From: CAVALG01 sp963630555
Lineage (GTDB): Bacteria > Bacillota > Clostridia > Oscillospirales > Acutalibacteraceae
Direction: 5' to 3'
Length of the DNA: 64,000 nt
NCBI GenBank assembly: GCA_963630555.1
Contig: CAVGND010000001.1
Coordinates: forward strand, 62,001-126,000
The translations under genes and the position numbers were made by a program. Positions within the stretch are counted from its first letter, which is position 1. Each line of letters starts with the position of its first letter. Below, in pieces: positions 7,766-16,526 of this stretch. A model generated the notes under the pieces. The model had not been told where the DNA came from, did not search any database, and saw only the letters and a list, made by a program, of their open reading frames with translations.

Positions 7766-9100
7766 ATGCCCGATATCAACAGAGCAGTAAAGGGAACAAA
7801 TGATGTTTTGCCTGCCGAAAGTTATAAATGGCAATTTGTTGAGAAAAAGATGCTTGACGCAGCGGCACGTTTCGGTTTTAAAGAAATACGTGTGCCGGTT
7901 TTTGAACATACTGAAGTCTTTACGCGCAGCGTAGGCGATACCACCGATGTTGTTCAGAAGGAGATGTACACCTTTGAGGATAAAGGTGGCAGATCCGTTA
8001 CATTAAGGCCGGAACTTACCGCAGGGACGGTTAGAAGTGCGATTGAACACGGTTTGATCAACGAAGCTCTACCTGTAAAAATGTGCTATATAGGCGGCTG
8101 TTACAGATATGAAAAACCTCAAGCCGGAAGATTACGCGAATTTCACCAGTTCGGCGTTGAGTGCCTCGGCGCCGCATTACCGTCTGCCGATGCCGAGATT
8201 ATATTACTCGCAGATACATTGTTAAAAGAGTTGGGTATAACCAACCTTTCGTTAGAAATAAACTCAATAGGATGTCCGGAATGCCGCAAGGTTTATCAGA
8301 ACGCACTTAAAGAGCATTTTAATCAACATATTGATGAACTTTGTGATACCTGCAAAGATAGGCTTGAACGTAATCCTATGCGAATTTTGGATTGCAAATC
8401 GCCCGTTTGCCGTAAGATTGCGGATAATGCACCTTCCATGATTGATTATCTTTGTGACGAATGCCTTGAGCATTTTAATTGCGTTAAAGAACATCTCTCG
8501 TCAGCAGGACTTGAATTCACCGTTAATCCTCATATTGTAAGAGGTCTTGATTATTACACAAAAACCGTGTTTGAATTTGTATCGGGTTCTCTGGGGGCGC
8601 AATCCACTGTTTGCGGCGGCGGAAGATATGATGAACTTGTTTCTCAAATGGGCGGGCCGCGTCTGCCATCCCTTGGTTTTGGCATGGGTATTGAACGGCT
8701 TTTAATGATTATGCAGGCGGAGAACTGTGCATTTAAGCCTGCGGATCAGATTGACATTTATATTGCGCCGATCGGTAAGGCGGCGGCTCTTAAGGCTACG
8801 GAAATCTGCACTGAAATAAGGGCGGAAGGTTTTAAGGCTGTAACCGATGTTGTAGGCAGGGGTATTAAAGCACAAATGAAATATGCCGATAAAATAGGTG
8901 CAAAATATTGCGTTGTTATTGGTGATGACGAACTTGAAGACAATCTTTGCAGAATTAAAGATATGCAATCGGGCAAAACTGTTGAAACAAGCATAAACGA
9001 AGGGATCGTTAATACGCTTTACAGTTTTGACATTGAAAAAACCTTTGATAATCTTACCGAGTCATTAAACACTTCGCTTAATGATATGAATTTGGATTAA
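7766..9100 (+). CDS. hisS: Histidyl-tRNA synthetase
   Basis: This class II aminoacyl-tRNA synthetase charges tRNA-His. The protein has the N-terminal KGTNDVLP, motif 2 region YRYEKPQAGRLREFHQFGVE, the histidine-specific motif VRGLDYYTKTVFEF, and motif 3 GFGMGIERLL, followed by the anticodon-binding domain. About 444 residues, normal for Firmicutes. ATG 7766 is preferred over ATG 7757 because AAAGGATG (7752-7759) then sits at correct spacing. No T-box leader is visible in the short gap after the mgsA terminator. It is followed closely by aspS, the usual hisS-aspS pairing in Firmicutes. Confidence 0.97.
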   Translation: MPDINRAVKGTNDVLPAESYKWQFVEKKMLDAAARFGFKEIRVPVFEHTEVFTRSVGDTTDVVQKEMYTFEDKGGRSVTLRPELTAGTVRSAIEHGLINEALPVKMCYIGGCYRYEKPQAGRLREFHQFGVECLGAALPSADAEIILLADTLLKELGITNLSLEINSIGCPECRKVYQNALKEHFNQHIDELCDTCKDRLERNPMRILDCKSPVCRKIADNAPSMIDYLCDECLEHFNCVKEHLSSAGLEFTVNPHIVRGLDYYTKTVFEFVSGSLGAQSTVCGGGRYDELVSQMGGPRLPSLGFGMGIERLLMIMQAENCAFKPADQIDIYIAPIGKAAALKATEICTEIRAEGFKAVTDVVGRGIKAQMKYADKIGAKYCVVIGDDELEDNLCRIKDMQSGKTVETSINEGIVNTLYSFDIEKTFDNLTESLNTSLNDMNLD

Positions 9101-9131
9101 TTTATTATATAAAATCACGGAGGCAAAAGTT

Positions 9132-10913
9132 ATGCTTGACAAAATGGGTCAACTTCGCAGAACCGACTATTGCGGCAATCTGCGAGAAAGCGATGTGGGC
9201 AAAACCGTTACGGTTGCAGGTTGGGTACAAAGACAGCGTGATATCGGCAAACTCATATTCGTTGATTTAAGGGACAGAACGGGTATTGTTCAGTTAGCAT
9301 TTGATGATAAAACCGATTCGGCTGTTTTTGATAAGGCATTTACTTTAAGAAGTGAATTTGTTGTTATGGCTAAAGGCACTGTTCGAAAAAGGTCTGCCGT
9401 AAATAAGGAAATTCCAACCGGTGATATTGAAATATTTGTTGATGAATTAAGGGTTCTTTCGGTTTCCGAAACACCGCCGTTTGAAATTTTGCCAAATACC
9501 AAAGCGAATGAAGAATTAAGGCTTAAATACAGGTATCTTGACCTTCGCCGTGAACCGCTTCAACGCAATATCCGTATGCGTCACGAGGTTGTGCGTGTGA
9601 TAAGGGATTATTTCAGCGATAACGGATTTTATGAAATTGAAACTCCTATATTGATGAAATCGACACCGGAAGGCGCTCGGGATTACCTTGTACCTTCCAG
9701 AGTGCATAAGGGGTCATTTTTTGCTCTTCCTCAATCGCCCCAGTTGTACAAACAACTTTTAATGCTTTCCGGATTTGACAGATATGTTCAAATTGCACGT
9801 TGTTTCCGTGATGAGGATTTAAGAGCTGACCGTCAGCCCGAATTTACACAGATAGATGTTGAAATGTCATTCGTTGATGTTGAAGATGTTCTGAAAATCG
9901 GCGAAGGACTTGTCACCACCCTTTTTAAACGTGTACTCGATGTAGATGTTAAACTTCCGATAAGGCGAATGACATACACTTACGCTATGGAGAATTACGG
10001 CTCTGACAAGCCCGATACACGGTTTGATATGAAAATAACCGATATCTCGGATATAGTGGCAGATTGCGACTTTGGTGTGTTTTCAGGGTGCATAGCGTCG
10101 GGCGGAACTGTCAGATGTATTACCGCGAAAAACGCCGCCTCTGTACTTACAAGGAAAGAAATTGACAAATTAACCGAGCAGGCAAAGGGCATAGGTGCCA
10201 AGGGACTTGCATATATTCGCTGGGTCGATGACGCACCTTCGTGTTCATTTGCAAAATTCATCAGTGAGGATACTATGCAGCAGATACTGACCGCTGCCGG
10301 CGCTGAAAAGGGCGATGTTGTTCTTATAGTTGCCGACCGTAAAAAGACAGTTCTTAACGTTTTGGGTGCTTTAAGACTTGAGGTTGCCAAGAAGCTTGAA
10401 ATAATACCAGAAAATCAGTATAACTTCCTTTGGATAACCGAATTTCCGTTCTTTGAATACAACGAGGAAACGGGCGGATATGACGCAATGCATCACCCGT
10501 TTACGGCACCGATGGATGATTGCATACCTTATCTTAACTCTGACCCCGAAAAAGTTTTTGCAAAAGCATATGACCTTGTTTTGAACGGCGTTGAACTTTG
10601 CAGCGGCTCAATAAGAATAACCGACCCGACACTGCAAAAGCAGATGTTTACTGCGCTCGGTTTGTCTGACGAAGAGGCGTATGAAAAGTTCGGATTTTTG
10701 ACCGACGCGTTCAAATTCGGTGCTCCGCCTCACGGAGGTATGGGCATCGGTCTTGACAGATTGCTTATGATAATGCTCGGATGCGACTCAATTCGCGATG
10801 TTATAGCATTCCCGAAAGTTGCCACGTCCTCCGAACTGATGACGGGGGCACCGGCTGAAGTTGACGAAACTCAACTTACCGACCTCGGTATAGAGGTAAT
10901 CCCTTCTAAGTAA
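9132..10913 (+). CDS. aspS: Aspartyl-tRNA synthetase
   Basis: This is a class II synthetase of 593 residues with the bacterial layout: N-terminal OB-fold anticodon-binding domain (VAGWVQRQRDIGKLIFVDLR), class II catalytic core (RYLDLRR, SPQLYKQLLM, and FRDEDLRADRQPEFTQIDVE), the bacterial GAD insertion, and motif 3 (GIGLDRLLM) near the end. It charges tRNA-Asp; the sequence alone does not decide whether it is discriminating or also charges tRNA-Asn. GGAGG precedes ATG 9132, and the gene sits 31 nt after hisS. Confidence 0.97.
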   Translation: MLDKMGQLRRTDYCGNLRESDVGKTVTVAGWVQRQRDIGKLIFVDLRDRTGIVQLAFDDKTDSAVFDKAFTLRSEFVVMAKGTVRKRSAVNKEIPTGDIEIFVDELRVLSVSETPPFEILPNTKANEELRLKYRYLDLRREPLQRNIRMRHEVVRVIRDYFSDNGFYEIETPILMKSTPEGARDYLVPSRVHKGSFFALPQSPQLYKQLLMLSGFDRYVQIARCFRDEDLRADRQPEFTQIDVEMSFVDVEDVLKIGEGLVTTLFKRVLDVDVKLPIRRMTYTYAMENYGSDKPDTRFDMKITDISDIVADCDFGVFSGCIASGGTVRCITAKNAASVLTRKEIDKLTEQAKGIGAKGLAYIRWVDDAPSCSFAKFISEDTMQQILTAAGAEKGDVVLIVADRKKTVLNVLGALRLEVAKKLEIIPENQYNFLWITEFPFFEYNEETGGYDAMHHPFTAPMDDCIPYLNSDPEKVFAKAYDLVLNGVELCSGSIRITDPTLQKQMFTALGLSDEEAYEKFGFLTDAFKFGAPPHGGMGIGLDRLLMIMLGCDSIRDVIAFPKVATSSELMTGAPAEVDETQLTDLGIEVIPSK

Positions 10914-10942
10914 TTTAAAACTTAATTTACGGTTGTAATATT

Positions 10943-10995
10943 TTTATCGCTCTTTTAATAGTATTGATTAGATATACTGTTAAAGGAGCGATAAA
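10943..10995 (+). promoter_or_regulatory. Leader inverted repeat enclosing the sipL ribosome binding site
   Basis: TTTATCGCTC at 10943-10952 is the exact reverse complement of GAGCGATAAA at 10986-10995. Pairing continues imperfectly inward (TTTTAA with TTAAAG). The right arm contains the AGGAG of the sipL Shine-Dalgarno, so the folded leader would hide it. It could equally be a protein-binding dyad. Confidence 0.45.
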
Positions 10996-10997
10996 TT

Positions 10998-12524
10998 ATG
11001 GAGTTAAATAAAGAATACATCGGCTTAAACATAAGTGAAACGGTTTTTGACAAAACCGTTGAACAAAGCGTTGATTCGGATTTTATAATGCCGGATTATT
11101 ATACGGACATTCAAAGGGTTTTAAAATGCATTGCCAAACCATGCATTTCTTCAAAAACCGTAAACGGGGATAGGGCAGTGATAGACGGTTCGCTGCTTAT
11201 AACAGTCGTATATTCCGATGCCGATAATAAGCTTACAAGTTTTGAAAGTGCCGTGAATTTCAGCAAAAGCATTGACCTTGACTCTACAACCGACAATCCT
11301 ATTATATATGTAAAACCGGTTGTAGGTTATATGAACTGTAAAGCGGTTACCGAGCGAAAGATTGACCTGCACGGCGTTATTAATTTAAAAATCAAAATTA
11401 ATGATTACAAGAAAGTCAAGTTGCTTTCCGGTATTAATAACAAGGAAATTGAAACTTTATCATCAACAATCCAAATATCGTATCCTGTCGTTTGCGGTGA
11501 AAAATCCCTTATAATTGAGGATGAACTCGCAGTGCCCGAGGGTTCTTTACCGCTGAAAAATGTAATTTTTTATGACTGTAAACCGGAAATAAACGAATGT
11601 AAAATGATAGGCAACAAAGCCATAGTTAAAGGCTGTCTTAATGTTCAAATTCTGTACAATACCGAAACCGACAGCACCGCTGTATTTACAGGCGAAATAC
11701 CGTTTTCTCAGGTGATGGAACTTGAAGGTGAAAACGATGGCTCTAATATCCTATGTAATGCGGAAGTATGCCATATAAACATACGTAGTAACCAGGCAGA
11801 GTCCGAAAGCGGCAGATGTTTTGCTGTGGACGGAAAACTGAATTTGTTTATAACCGTAATTTGCGATGAAACACAAAATTTACTTACCGATGTTTTTTCA
11901 CCCGAATATGAACTTGAAACAGAAAGCAGGGATATATCTTTCCAACGGACATTTACCGAAATAGAAGAAAAATTTATTTGCCGAAAAAATATCGACTTAG
12001 GTGCTGTGATACTCGGTTCGGTGATTGATGTCAGATCCTCGGCAAACGTTCTGAATATTGAAAATCAGGAGAATAAAATCGTTGTAAAAGGCAGTGCCGA
12101 TGTGGGAATACTGGGTAGTGACAATGATGAAATGCCAATTTATATTGAACGGAAGGTTGAGTTCCGGTATACTGCCGATGCAGTCGATTTGCCTGATAAT
12201 GCACACTTGGAATGTGATCTTAATATACTTAACACCGGATATACAATTACCTCACAAAATACTATTGAAGTGATTTTGGAACTGAATATCAAAACAAGAG
12301 TTTTAACTGATGAAAACTACACAGTACTTTCGGATGTTACAATTGTCGGTGAACGCTCGGATGATGAAAACAAATCCTGTATGGTTGTTTATTACGCGCA
12401 AAAGGGTGAAAACATTTGGGATATAACAAAAAGATACTGCGGTTCGCTTAAACAGGTCAAGGCTGTTAACTCAATTAAAGAAGACGTTTTAAGCGAAAAT
12501 AAAATGCTGATTATATCACATTGA
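10998..12524 (+). CDS. sipL: SipL-like spore coat morphogenetic protein (DUF3794/SPOCS repeats plus LysM)
   Basis: This 508-residue soluble protein has tandem SPOCS/DUF3794 domains, marked by DFIMPDYYTDIQRVLKCIAK near the N-terminus and repeated strand patterns through about residue 450. A C-terminal LysM domain contains YYAQKGENIWDITKRY. The same architecture defines clostridial SipL, which in Clostridioides difficile binds SpoIVA and is needed to attach the spore coat. The gene stands alone after aspS with a strong AAAGGAG before ATG 10998. Its presence shows the host belongs to a sporulating lineage. Mother-cell (sigma-E) control is expected from the family, but I cannot point to a convincing sigma-E promoter. 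Confidence 0.85.
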   Translation: MELNKEYIGLNISETVFDKTVEQSVDSDFIMPDYYTDIQRVLKCIAKPCISSKTVNGDRAVIDGSLLITVVYSDADNKLTSFESAVNFSKSIDLDSTTDNPIIYVKPVVGYMNCKAVTERKIDLHGVINLKIKINDYKKVKLLSGINNKEIETLSSTIQISYPVVCGEKSLIIEDELAVPEGSLPLKNVIFYDCKPEINECKMIGNKAIVKGCLNVQILYNTETDSTAVFTGEIPFSQVMELEGENDGSNILCNAEVCHINIRSNQAESESGRCFAVDGKLNLFITVICDETQNLLTDVFSPEYELETESRDISFQRTFTEIEEKFICRKNIDLGAVILGSVIDVRSSANVLNIENQENKIVVKGSADVGILGSDNDEMPIYIERKVEFRYTADAVDLPDNAHLECDLNILNTGYTITSQNTIEVILELNIKTRVLTDENYTVLSDVTIVGERSDDENKSCMVVYYAQKGENIWDITKRYCGSLKQVKAVNSIKEDVLSENKMLIISH

Positions 12525-12531
12525 CTTATGA

Positions 12532-12567
12532 AAATAGGCTATGCACCGTTTGGTGCATAGCCTATTT
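12532..12567. terminator. Bidirectional terminator between sipL and the GH3 gene
   Basis: A perfect 16-bp stem (12532-12547 with 12552-12567; core GGCTATGCACC/GGTGCATAGCC) with a GTTT loop lies between two convergent genes. The outer part is A/T rich on both sides, so it can serve both strands. Confidence 0.85.
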
Positions 12568-12583
12568 CAGTATAATTATGTTA

Positions 12584-14938
12584 TTAATCGCCGAGTTTAA
12601 GTATAAGTTCAAGAATTCTTCTTGCACAACTCTCAAGTTCGTAGCGAGTCAAAGTTCCGTTGTTCATACCTTCGTTTAAAGACGAGGGGAAACCCTGCGG
12701 CATTTTAATATCGTTACCCGCCTTAACTTCAAAAATTGCGAGCGCACCTGTCCACCAGTCACTTGTCACACAACCTTTGTAACCCCATTCTCCGCGGAGT
12801 ATGTCTGTTATAAGTTCGTAGTTGGTGGAGGTATAAATACCATTCATTTTATTGTAGGATGTCATAACCAGCCACGGATCCGATTCTTTAACAGCAATCT
12901 TGAAACCTTTAAGATATATCTCTCTAAGCGCTCTTTCTGATAACCGTGAATCGGAATTGTTGCGGTTTACTTCTTTATTATTGCAGCACAAATGTTTAAT
13001 TGTCGCCGCAATACCCTTGCTTTGGACACCCTTAACACAAGCGGCAGCCATTTTGCCTGAAATGAGCGGATCTTCCGAATAATATTCAAAGTTTCTTCCG
13101 CAAAGGGGAGAGCGATGAATGTTAAGCGCAGGTGCCAGCCAAATGTCAATGTTGTTTTCCTTTACTTCAAGAGCTGCAGCCTCACCGATTTTATATGCGG
13201 CTTCTTCATCCCAAGTGCAGGCAATCATTGTTTCAATAGGCCATGCTGTGGTGGTTACGCCGGTGCAGCCGCTTGCGTCAACACGCAGTCCCGCAGGGCC
13301 GTCGGCAGTCATAATATTCGGCACGCCGAATTTTTCCATGTTTCCGATACCCCAGGTGTTTGCAACACCCGTGCTGGTGTTGTATTCCTCTCTGCCGGGC
13401 AGATGGGCTAATTGCATATTGTCCATCTGAGCCATAAACTCATCAAGTGTGCAGTTTCCCTCTGCAACATCAATAAGTTTCATAGGCTTTTCCGGGGCCT
13501 TAACCCCAGACTTTATCCACTCTTTTTTAACAAGGGGATAGAGAGTTATCGGTCTTGTGGGTATGGTTTCATATGTACCGTCTGCGCGCAACCTTTTATT
13601 AAAATCGGGCGGTGTGCATTTTTCGGTCAACTGTTCAACAAGACGATATTCCTCGCTTACGCTGTATTTATAATCAAGTTCGGTAACATTTCTTACCGAG
13701 TTACCCGCAAACAATTTATAATCGCCTTTTTCAAGTATATAAGCCGATTTGCAAAGAACACCCGTATCATCATAACTTGCCATATCACTGATTTTAAATG
13801 ACAGGGTGATATGCTCTTTATCGCCCGGTTTAAGTTCTTTTGTCTTTTTAAATGCAGCAAGTACCTTGGCAGGTTTACCGAGTTTGCCCTGCGGTGCCGA
13901 ATAATAGAGCTGAACGACCTCTTTGCCTGCGACAGAGCCGGTGTTTGTTACATCACATTCTACCGTTACGGTTTCGCCGTCATCGGCAGCTTTGTAAGCA
14001 TCAATGCTGAAAGTGGTGTACGAAAGGCCGAATCCGAACGGATAAAGAACCTTGTCATATGCACCCGGTATGGTTTCAAAATATCTGTAACCTACATAGA
14101 TATCCTCGGTGTAGTTTACATAATCTTTCGATTCGTGGAAAGTAGCGGTAGACGGATAATCGTCAAGGCTCTTGGCAAAAGTATCGGTTAATTTACCCGA
14201 GGGGTTGACGTCGCCGCATACGATATCCGCGGTTGCAAGACCGCCTTCGATTCCGCCCTGCCAAGCAAGCAGAACAGATTTAACATTTTTGTAAGACAGG
14301 ATTGTATTCATATCGATTGCGCCGCCGATATTGAGTATAACAACAATATTTTCAAATGCGCTGTTTAATTTTTCAAACATCGTTTTTTCTTCGGGAAACA
14401 AGTCAAAATCGGTTCTGTCAAACGCTTCCATAGAATAACGGGTGATTATATAAATCGCCGTATCGGTAAAACTTTTTGCTTTGTTGAGTAATTCATCTTC
14501 AACAACGTAATCGCCGCTTAAATCGAGAAACATTTTATCGGTTAAGGTAATCATCGGCTCGGTTTCCGAAGCGCCTACGGTTTTTCTGATAAATTTATCG
14601 GTTGCTTCGGCAATTCCTTCAAACATTGAAATCTTGCCTTCGTTTTCCTTTATCTTAAAGCCGTCATAAAAATTGCGGACATAGGGGGTGATAACGTCGC
14701 CGCTGCCGCCGCCGCCTTTAACATATGCAATTCCCTGACCCTTACCGAAAAGGGCGATTTTCTGACCTTTTTTAAGGGGGAGGGTTCCGTTATCATTTTT
14801 CAGTAAAACCATACCTTCGGCAGCATATTTACGTGAAAGCTCAATATGCTCTTTTGAAGCGGTTACCCGTTTGCCGTCTTCACCGAGCGGAAGGCAGGGC
14901 TGATATCTTGCTCTTGACCATTTAAGCACTTTGTTCAT
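12584..14938 (-). CDS. GH3 beta-glucosidase with reversed domain order
   Basis: This 784-residue protein has no signal peptide, so it is probably cytoplasmic, hydrolysing short beta-glucosides or related oligosaccharides. In most GH3 enzymes the TIM-barrel comes first. Here the alpha/beta sandwich domain (EGMVLLKNDNGTLPL, VLLAWQGGIEGGLATADI, YPFGFGLSYTTF) occupies about residues 30-320 and a fibronectin-like domain about 325-430. The TIM-barrel domain is C-terminal (about 500-784): MTADGPAGLR, APALNIHRSPLCGRNFEY, TIKHLCCNN, and the nucleophile Asp727 in TSDWW. A similar swap is known from rumen beta-glucosidases of Butyrivibrio and Ruminococcus. AGGATG precedes ATG 14938, and it has its own promoter. 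Confidence 0.93.
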   Translation of the reverse strand: MNKVLKWSRARYQPCLPLGEDGKRVTASKEHIELSRKYAAEGMVLLKNDNGTLPLKKGQKIALFGKGQGIAYVKGGGGSGDVITPYVRNFYDGFKIKENEGKISMFEGIAEATDKFIRKTVGASETEPMITLTDKMFLDLSGDYVVEDELLNKAKSFTDTAIYIITRYSMEAFDRTDFDLFPEEKTMFEKLNSAFENIVVILNIGGAIDMNTILSYKNVKSVLLAWQGGIEGGLATADIVCGDVNPSGKLTDTFAKSLDDYPSTATFHESKDYVNYTEDIYVGYRYFETIPGAYDKVLYPFGFGLSYTTFSIDAYKAADDGETVTVECDVTNTGSVAGKEVVQLYYSAPQGKLGKPAKVLAAFKKTKELKPGDKEHITLSFKISDMASYDDTGVLCKSAYILEKGDYKLFAGNSVRNVTELDYKYSVSEEYRLVEQLTEKCTPPDFNKRLRADGTYETIPTRPITLYPLVKKEWIKSGVKAPEKPMKLIDVAEGNCTLDEFMAQMDNMQLAHLPGREEYNTSTGVANTWGIGNMEKFGVPNIMTADGPAGLRVDASGCTGVTTTAWPIETMIACTWDEEAAYKIGEAAALEVKENNIDIWLAPALNIHRSPLCGRNFEYYSEDPLISGKMAAACVKGVQSKGIAATIKHLCCNNKEVNRNNSDSRLSERALREIYLKGFKIAVKESDPWLVMTSYNKMNGIYTSTNYELITDILRGEWGYKGCVTSDWWTGALAIFEVKAGNDIKMPQGFPSSLNEGMNNGTLTRYELESCARRILELILKLGD

Positions 14939-14970
14939 TAAAACACATCCTAAGATAATATTATATGTGA

Positions 14971-14999
14971 ATTATAAAACACCGCACCGTATAAGTCAA
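14971..14999 (-). promoter_or_regulatory. Sigma-A promoter of the GH3 gene
   Basis: On the minus strand TTGACT (14999-14994) and TATAAT (14976-14971) are spaced 17 bp, about 33 nt before the GH3 start. The gene is therefore likely transcribed independently of ypeB. Confidence 0.65.
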
Positions 15000-15023
15000 G
15001 CAAAATACGGGGATTTATCTTAT

Positions 15024-16364
15024 TTATTTTGTTAATGTTCCGCCGTCGCTTTTAAGGAGTATTAATATCTTTTCTTCTATCAGATTTTCACAGTTGATAT
15101 ACACAAGAATATCTTCGTTACGATTGCCCGAACATAAAAATTCATAGCAATTCTTCTCGGTTTTATTACTCGGTATAACGGCGCAACTTACCGATTTTAC
15201 TTTTAATGCAGGCGATAGTTTCGAACGTGCTTCATCAACCGTTTTTGCCGGAGTAGGAATATTGCGCTCTGTATGATTCATAATATATCCGCGTGCGTCA
15301 TATAAAACTATTTCTTTGTTATTCAAAGATACACCGACCTTTATAAGGTCGGGATAACATATATAATCCCCGTCCTTATACGCAAAATTAATTGTGCATA
15401 CGCCTTCATCGGTATAATAATAGGTATCGACAAATGAAGAATTACCGATTTTTGAAAGAAATTCCTGTGCAGTATTGATCGTTTCCTCTGCATTGCATTT
15501 ACTTGTTTGGGTGCCGTTGTACTTTCTGAAATATACAATTTCGCCGCCCTTTTTGCTTATGGAAATTACAGTATCATTTGCTTTAAATCCGAAAGAGGGA
15601 AGATTACCGTCCTCGTCCTTGTCGTCGGTTATTGATTCAACAGAGACAGACAACGCATACGCCGCCTTACTGCGTGCCGCTTCGCGTGAAATTTCAGCGT
15701 CGCCTTCTATTGCCTTTGCAACCTCATTTTCCCGATTTTCGGAAAACGGTCCGTCATATATAAGAGAAGGATAGTCGGTCAGCGTATCCTCAAGTTCTTC
15801 TAAACTTTTTCCGAATCCTTTACCGCTTTCCTGTGAATTTAATTCAGCGTTTATTTCATTTGTCCAACCCGCATCACCGTTGTAAGCAACCCCTATATCA
15901 TCAAGATATATTTCAATCTTTTGCCCGATTTGCGAAAGTTTTGTCAAGTTGTCACGCTCTTCGATTTGAATTGCCGCGCCGTTAATAGCCTTTTTTGAAA
16001 GATAAAGCGAGTAGTCGCCGACCTGTGAAAGAAATTTGTTAATGGTCGTTAATTCATTTTCACCGTACGGCAGTTGTGACAATGCAGTTTTTGCAGAACC
16101 TGATTCACACCACAATTCCGCAGCCATTGAACTTAATTGAACGGCAGTTCCGCAATATACGCTTTTTTCAAGAGCAATATTAATATTATTGACATTTGAA
16201 CGCAACTCCTCAAAATTGCTTGAAAGCGTGTTGCTCACAGTCCTTTGAAGTTTGTTGATCTTCATATTATATTTATAGAAAAAAACCGATAATACTGCAA
16301 TTACAGCCAGTGCGAATGCAACGATTCGCACTGTAGTGCGCTTCTTAATTATAATTCCCGACAT
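15024..16364 (-). CDS. ypeB: YpeB-like germination protein (PepSY domains)
   Basis: In Bacillus YpeB is a spore inner-membrane protein that stabilises the cortex-lytic enzyme SleB. This 446-residue protein has an N-terminal membrane anchor (about residues 10-30, VRIVAFALAVIAVLSVFFYKY), a helical YpeB N-terminal domain, and C-terminal PepSY-like repeats (for example EISREAARSKAAYALSV, then ETINTAQEFLSKIG). I chose ATG 16364 because AAGGTGG is 9 nt upstream; the longer frame to 16412 lacks a ribosome binding site. The usual partner gene sleB is not adjacent: the neighbours are pckG and the GH3 gene. Forespore (sigma-G) expression is expected but no clear promoter was seen. Confidence 0.85.
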   Translation of the reverse strand: MSGIIIKKRTTVRIVAFALAVIAVLSVFFYKYNMKINKLQRTVSNTLSSNFEELRSNVNNINIALEKSVYCGTAVQLSSMAAELWCESGSAKTALSQLPYGENELTTINKFLSQVGDYSLYLSKKAINGAAIQIEERDNLTKLSQIGQKIEIYLDDIGVAYNGDAGWTNEINAELNSQESGKGFGKSLEELEDTLTDYPSLIYDGPFSENRENEVAKAIEGDAEISREAARSKAAYALSVSVESITDDKDEDGNLPSFGFKANDTVISISKKGGEIVYFRKYNGTQTSKCNAEETINTAQEFLSKIGNSSFVDTYYYTDEGVCTINFAYKDGDYICYPDLIKVGVSLNNKEIVLYDARGYIMNHTERNIPTPAKTVDEARSKLSPALKVKSVSCAVIPSNKTEKNCYEFLCSGNRNEDILVYINCENLIEEKILILLKSDGGTLTK

Positions 16365-16454
16365 ATTTATAACCACCTTAACAAAACAAATAAATACATA
16401 ATTAATTTTCACCTGTTTTCTTAAAATATTTACGGAAAAGTGAAAAATAATTAA

Positions 16455-16493
16455 AAACCGGATAGGTAAGACTGTAGGTCACCCATCCGGTTT
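16455..16493 (-). terminator. Terminator downstream of pckG
   Basis: AAACCGGATAGGT (16455-16467) pairs with ACCCATCCGGTTT (16481-16493) with one mismatch. On the minus strand the second arm is followed by TTTTAAT. It lies between pckG and ypeB. Confidence 0.75.
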
Positions 16494-16526
16494 GAAATTA
16501 AGATTGTCTGTATTGATTAAATGTGA

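Noticed and set aside
13412..14191. Two plus-strand frames of 126-129 codons within the GH3 gene
   Set aside because: They lie wholly antisense to a clear GH3 enzyme, have odd hydrophobic composition and no ribosome binding sites.
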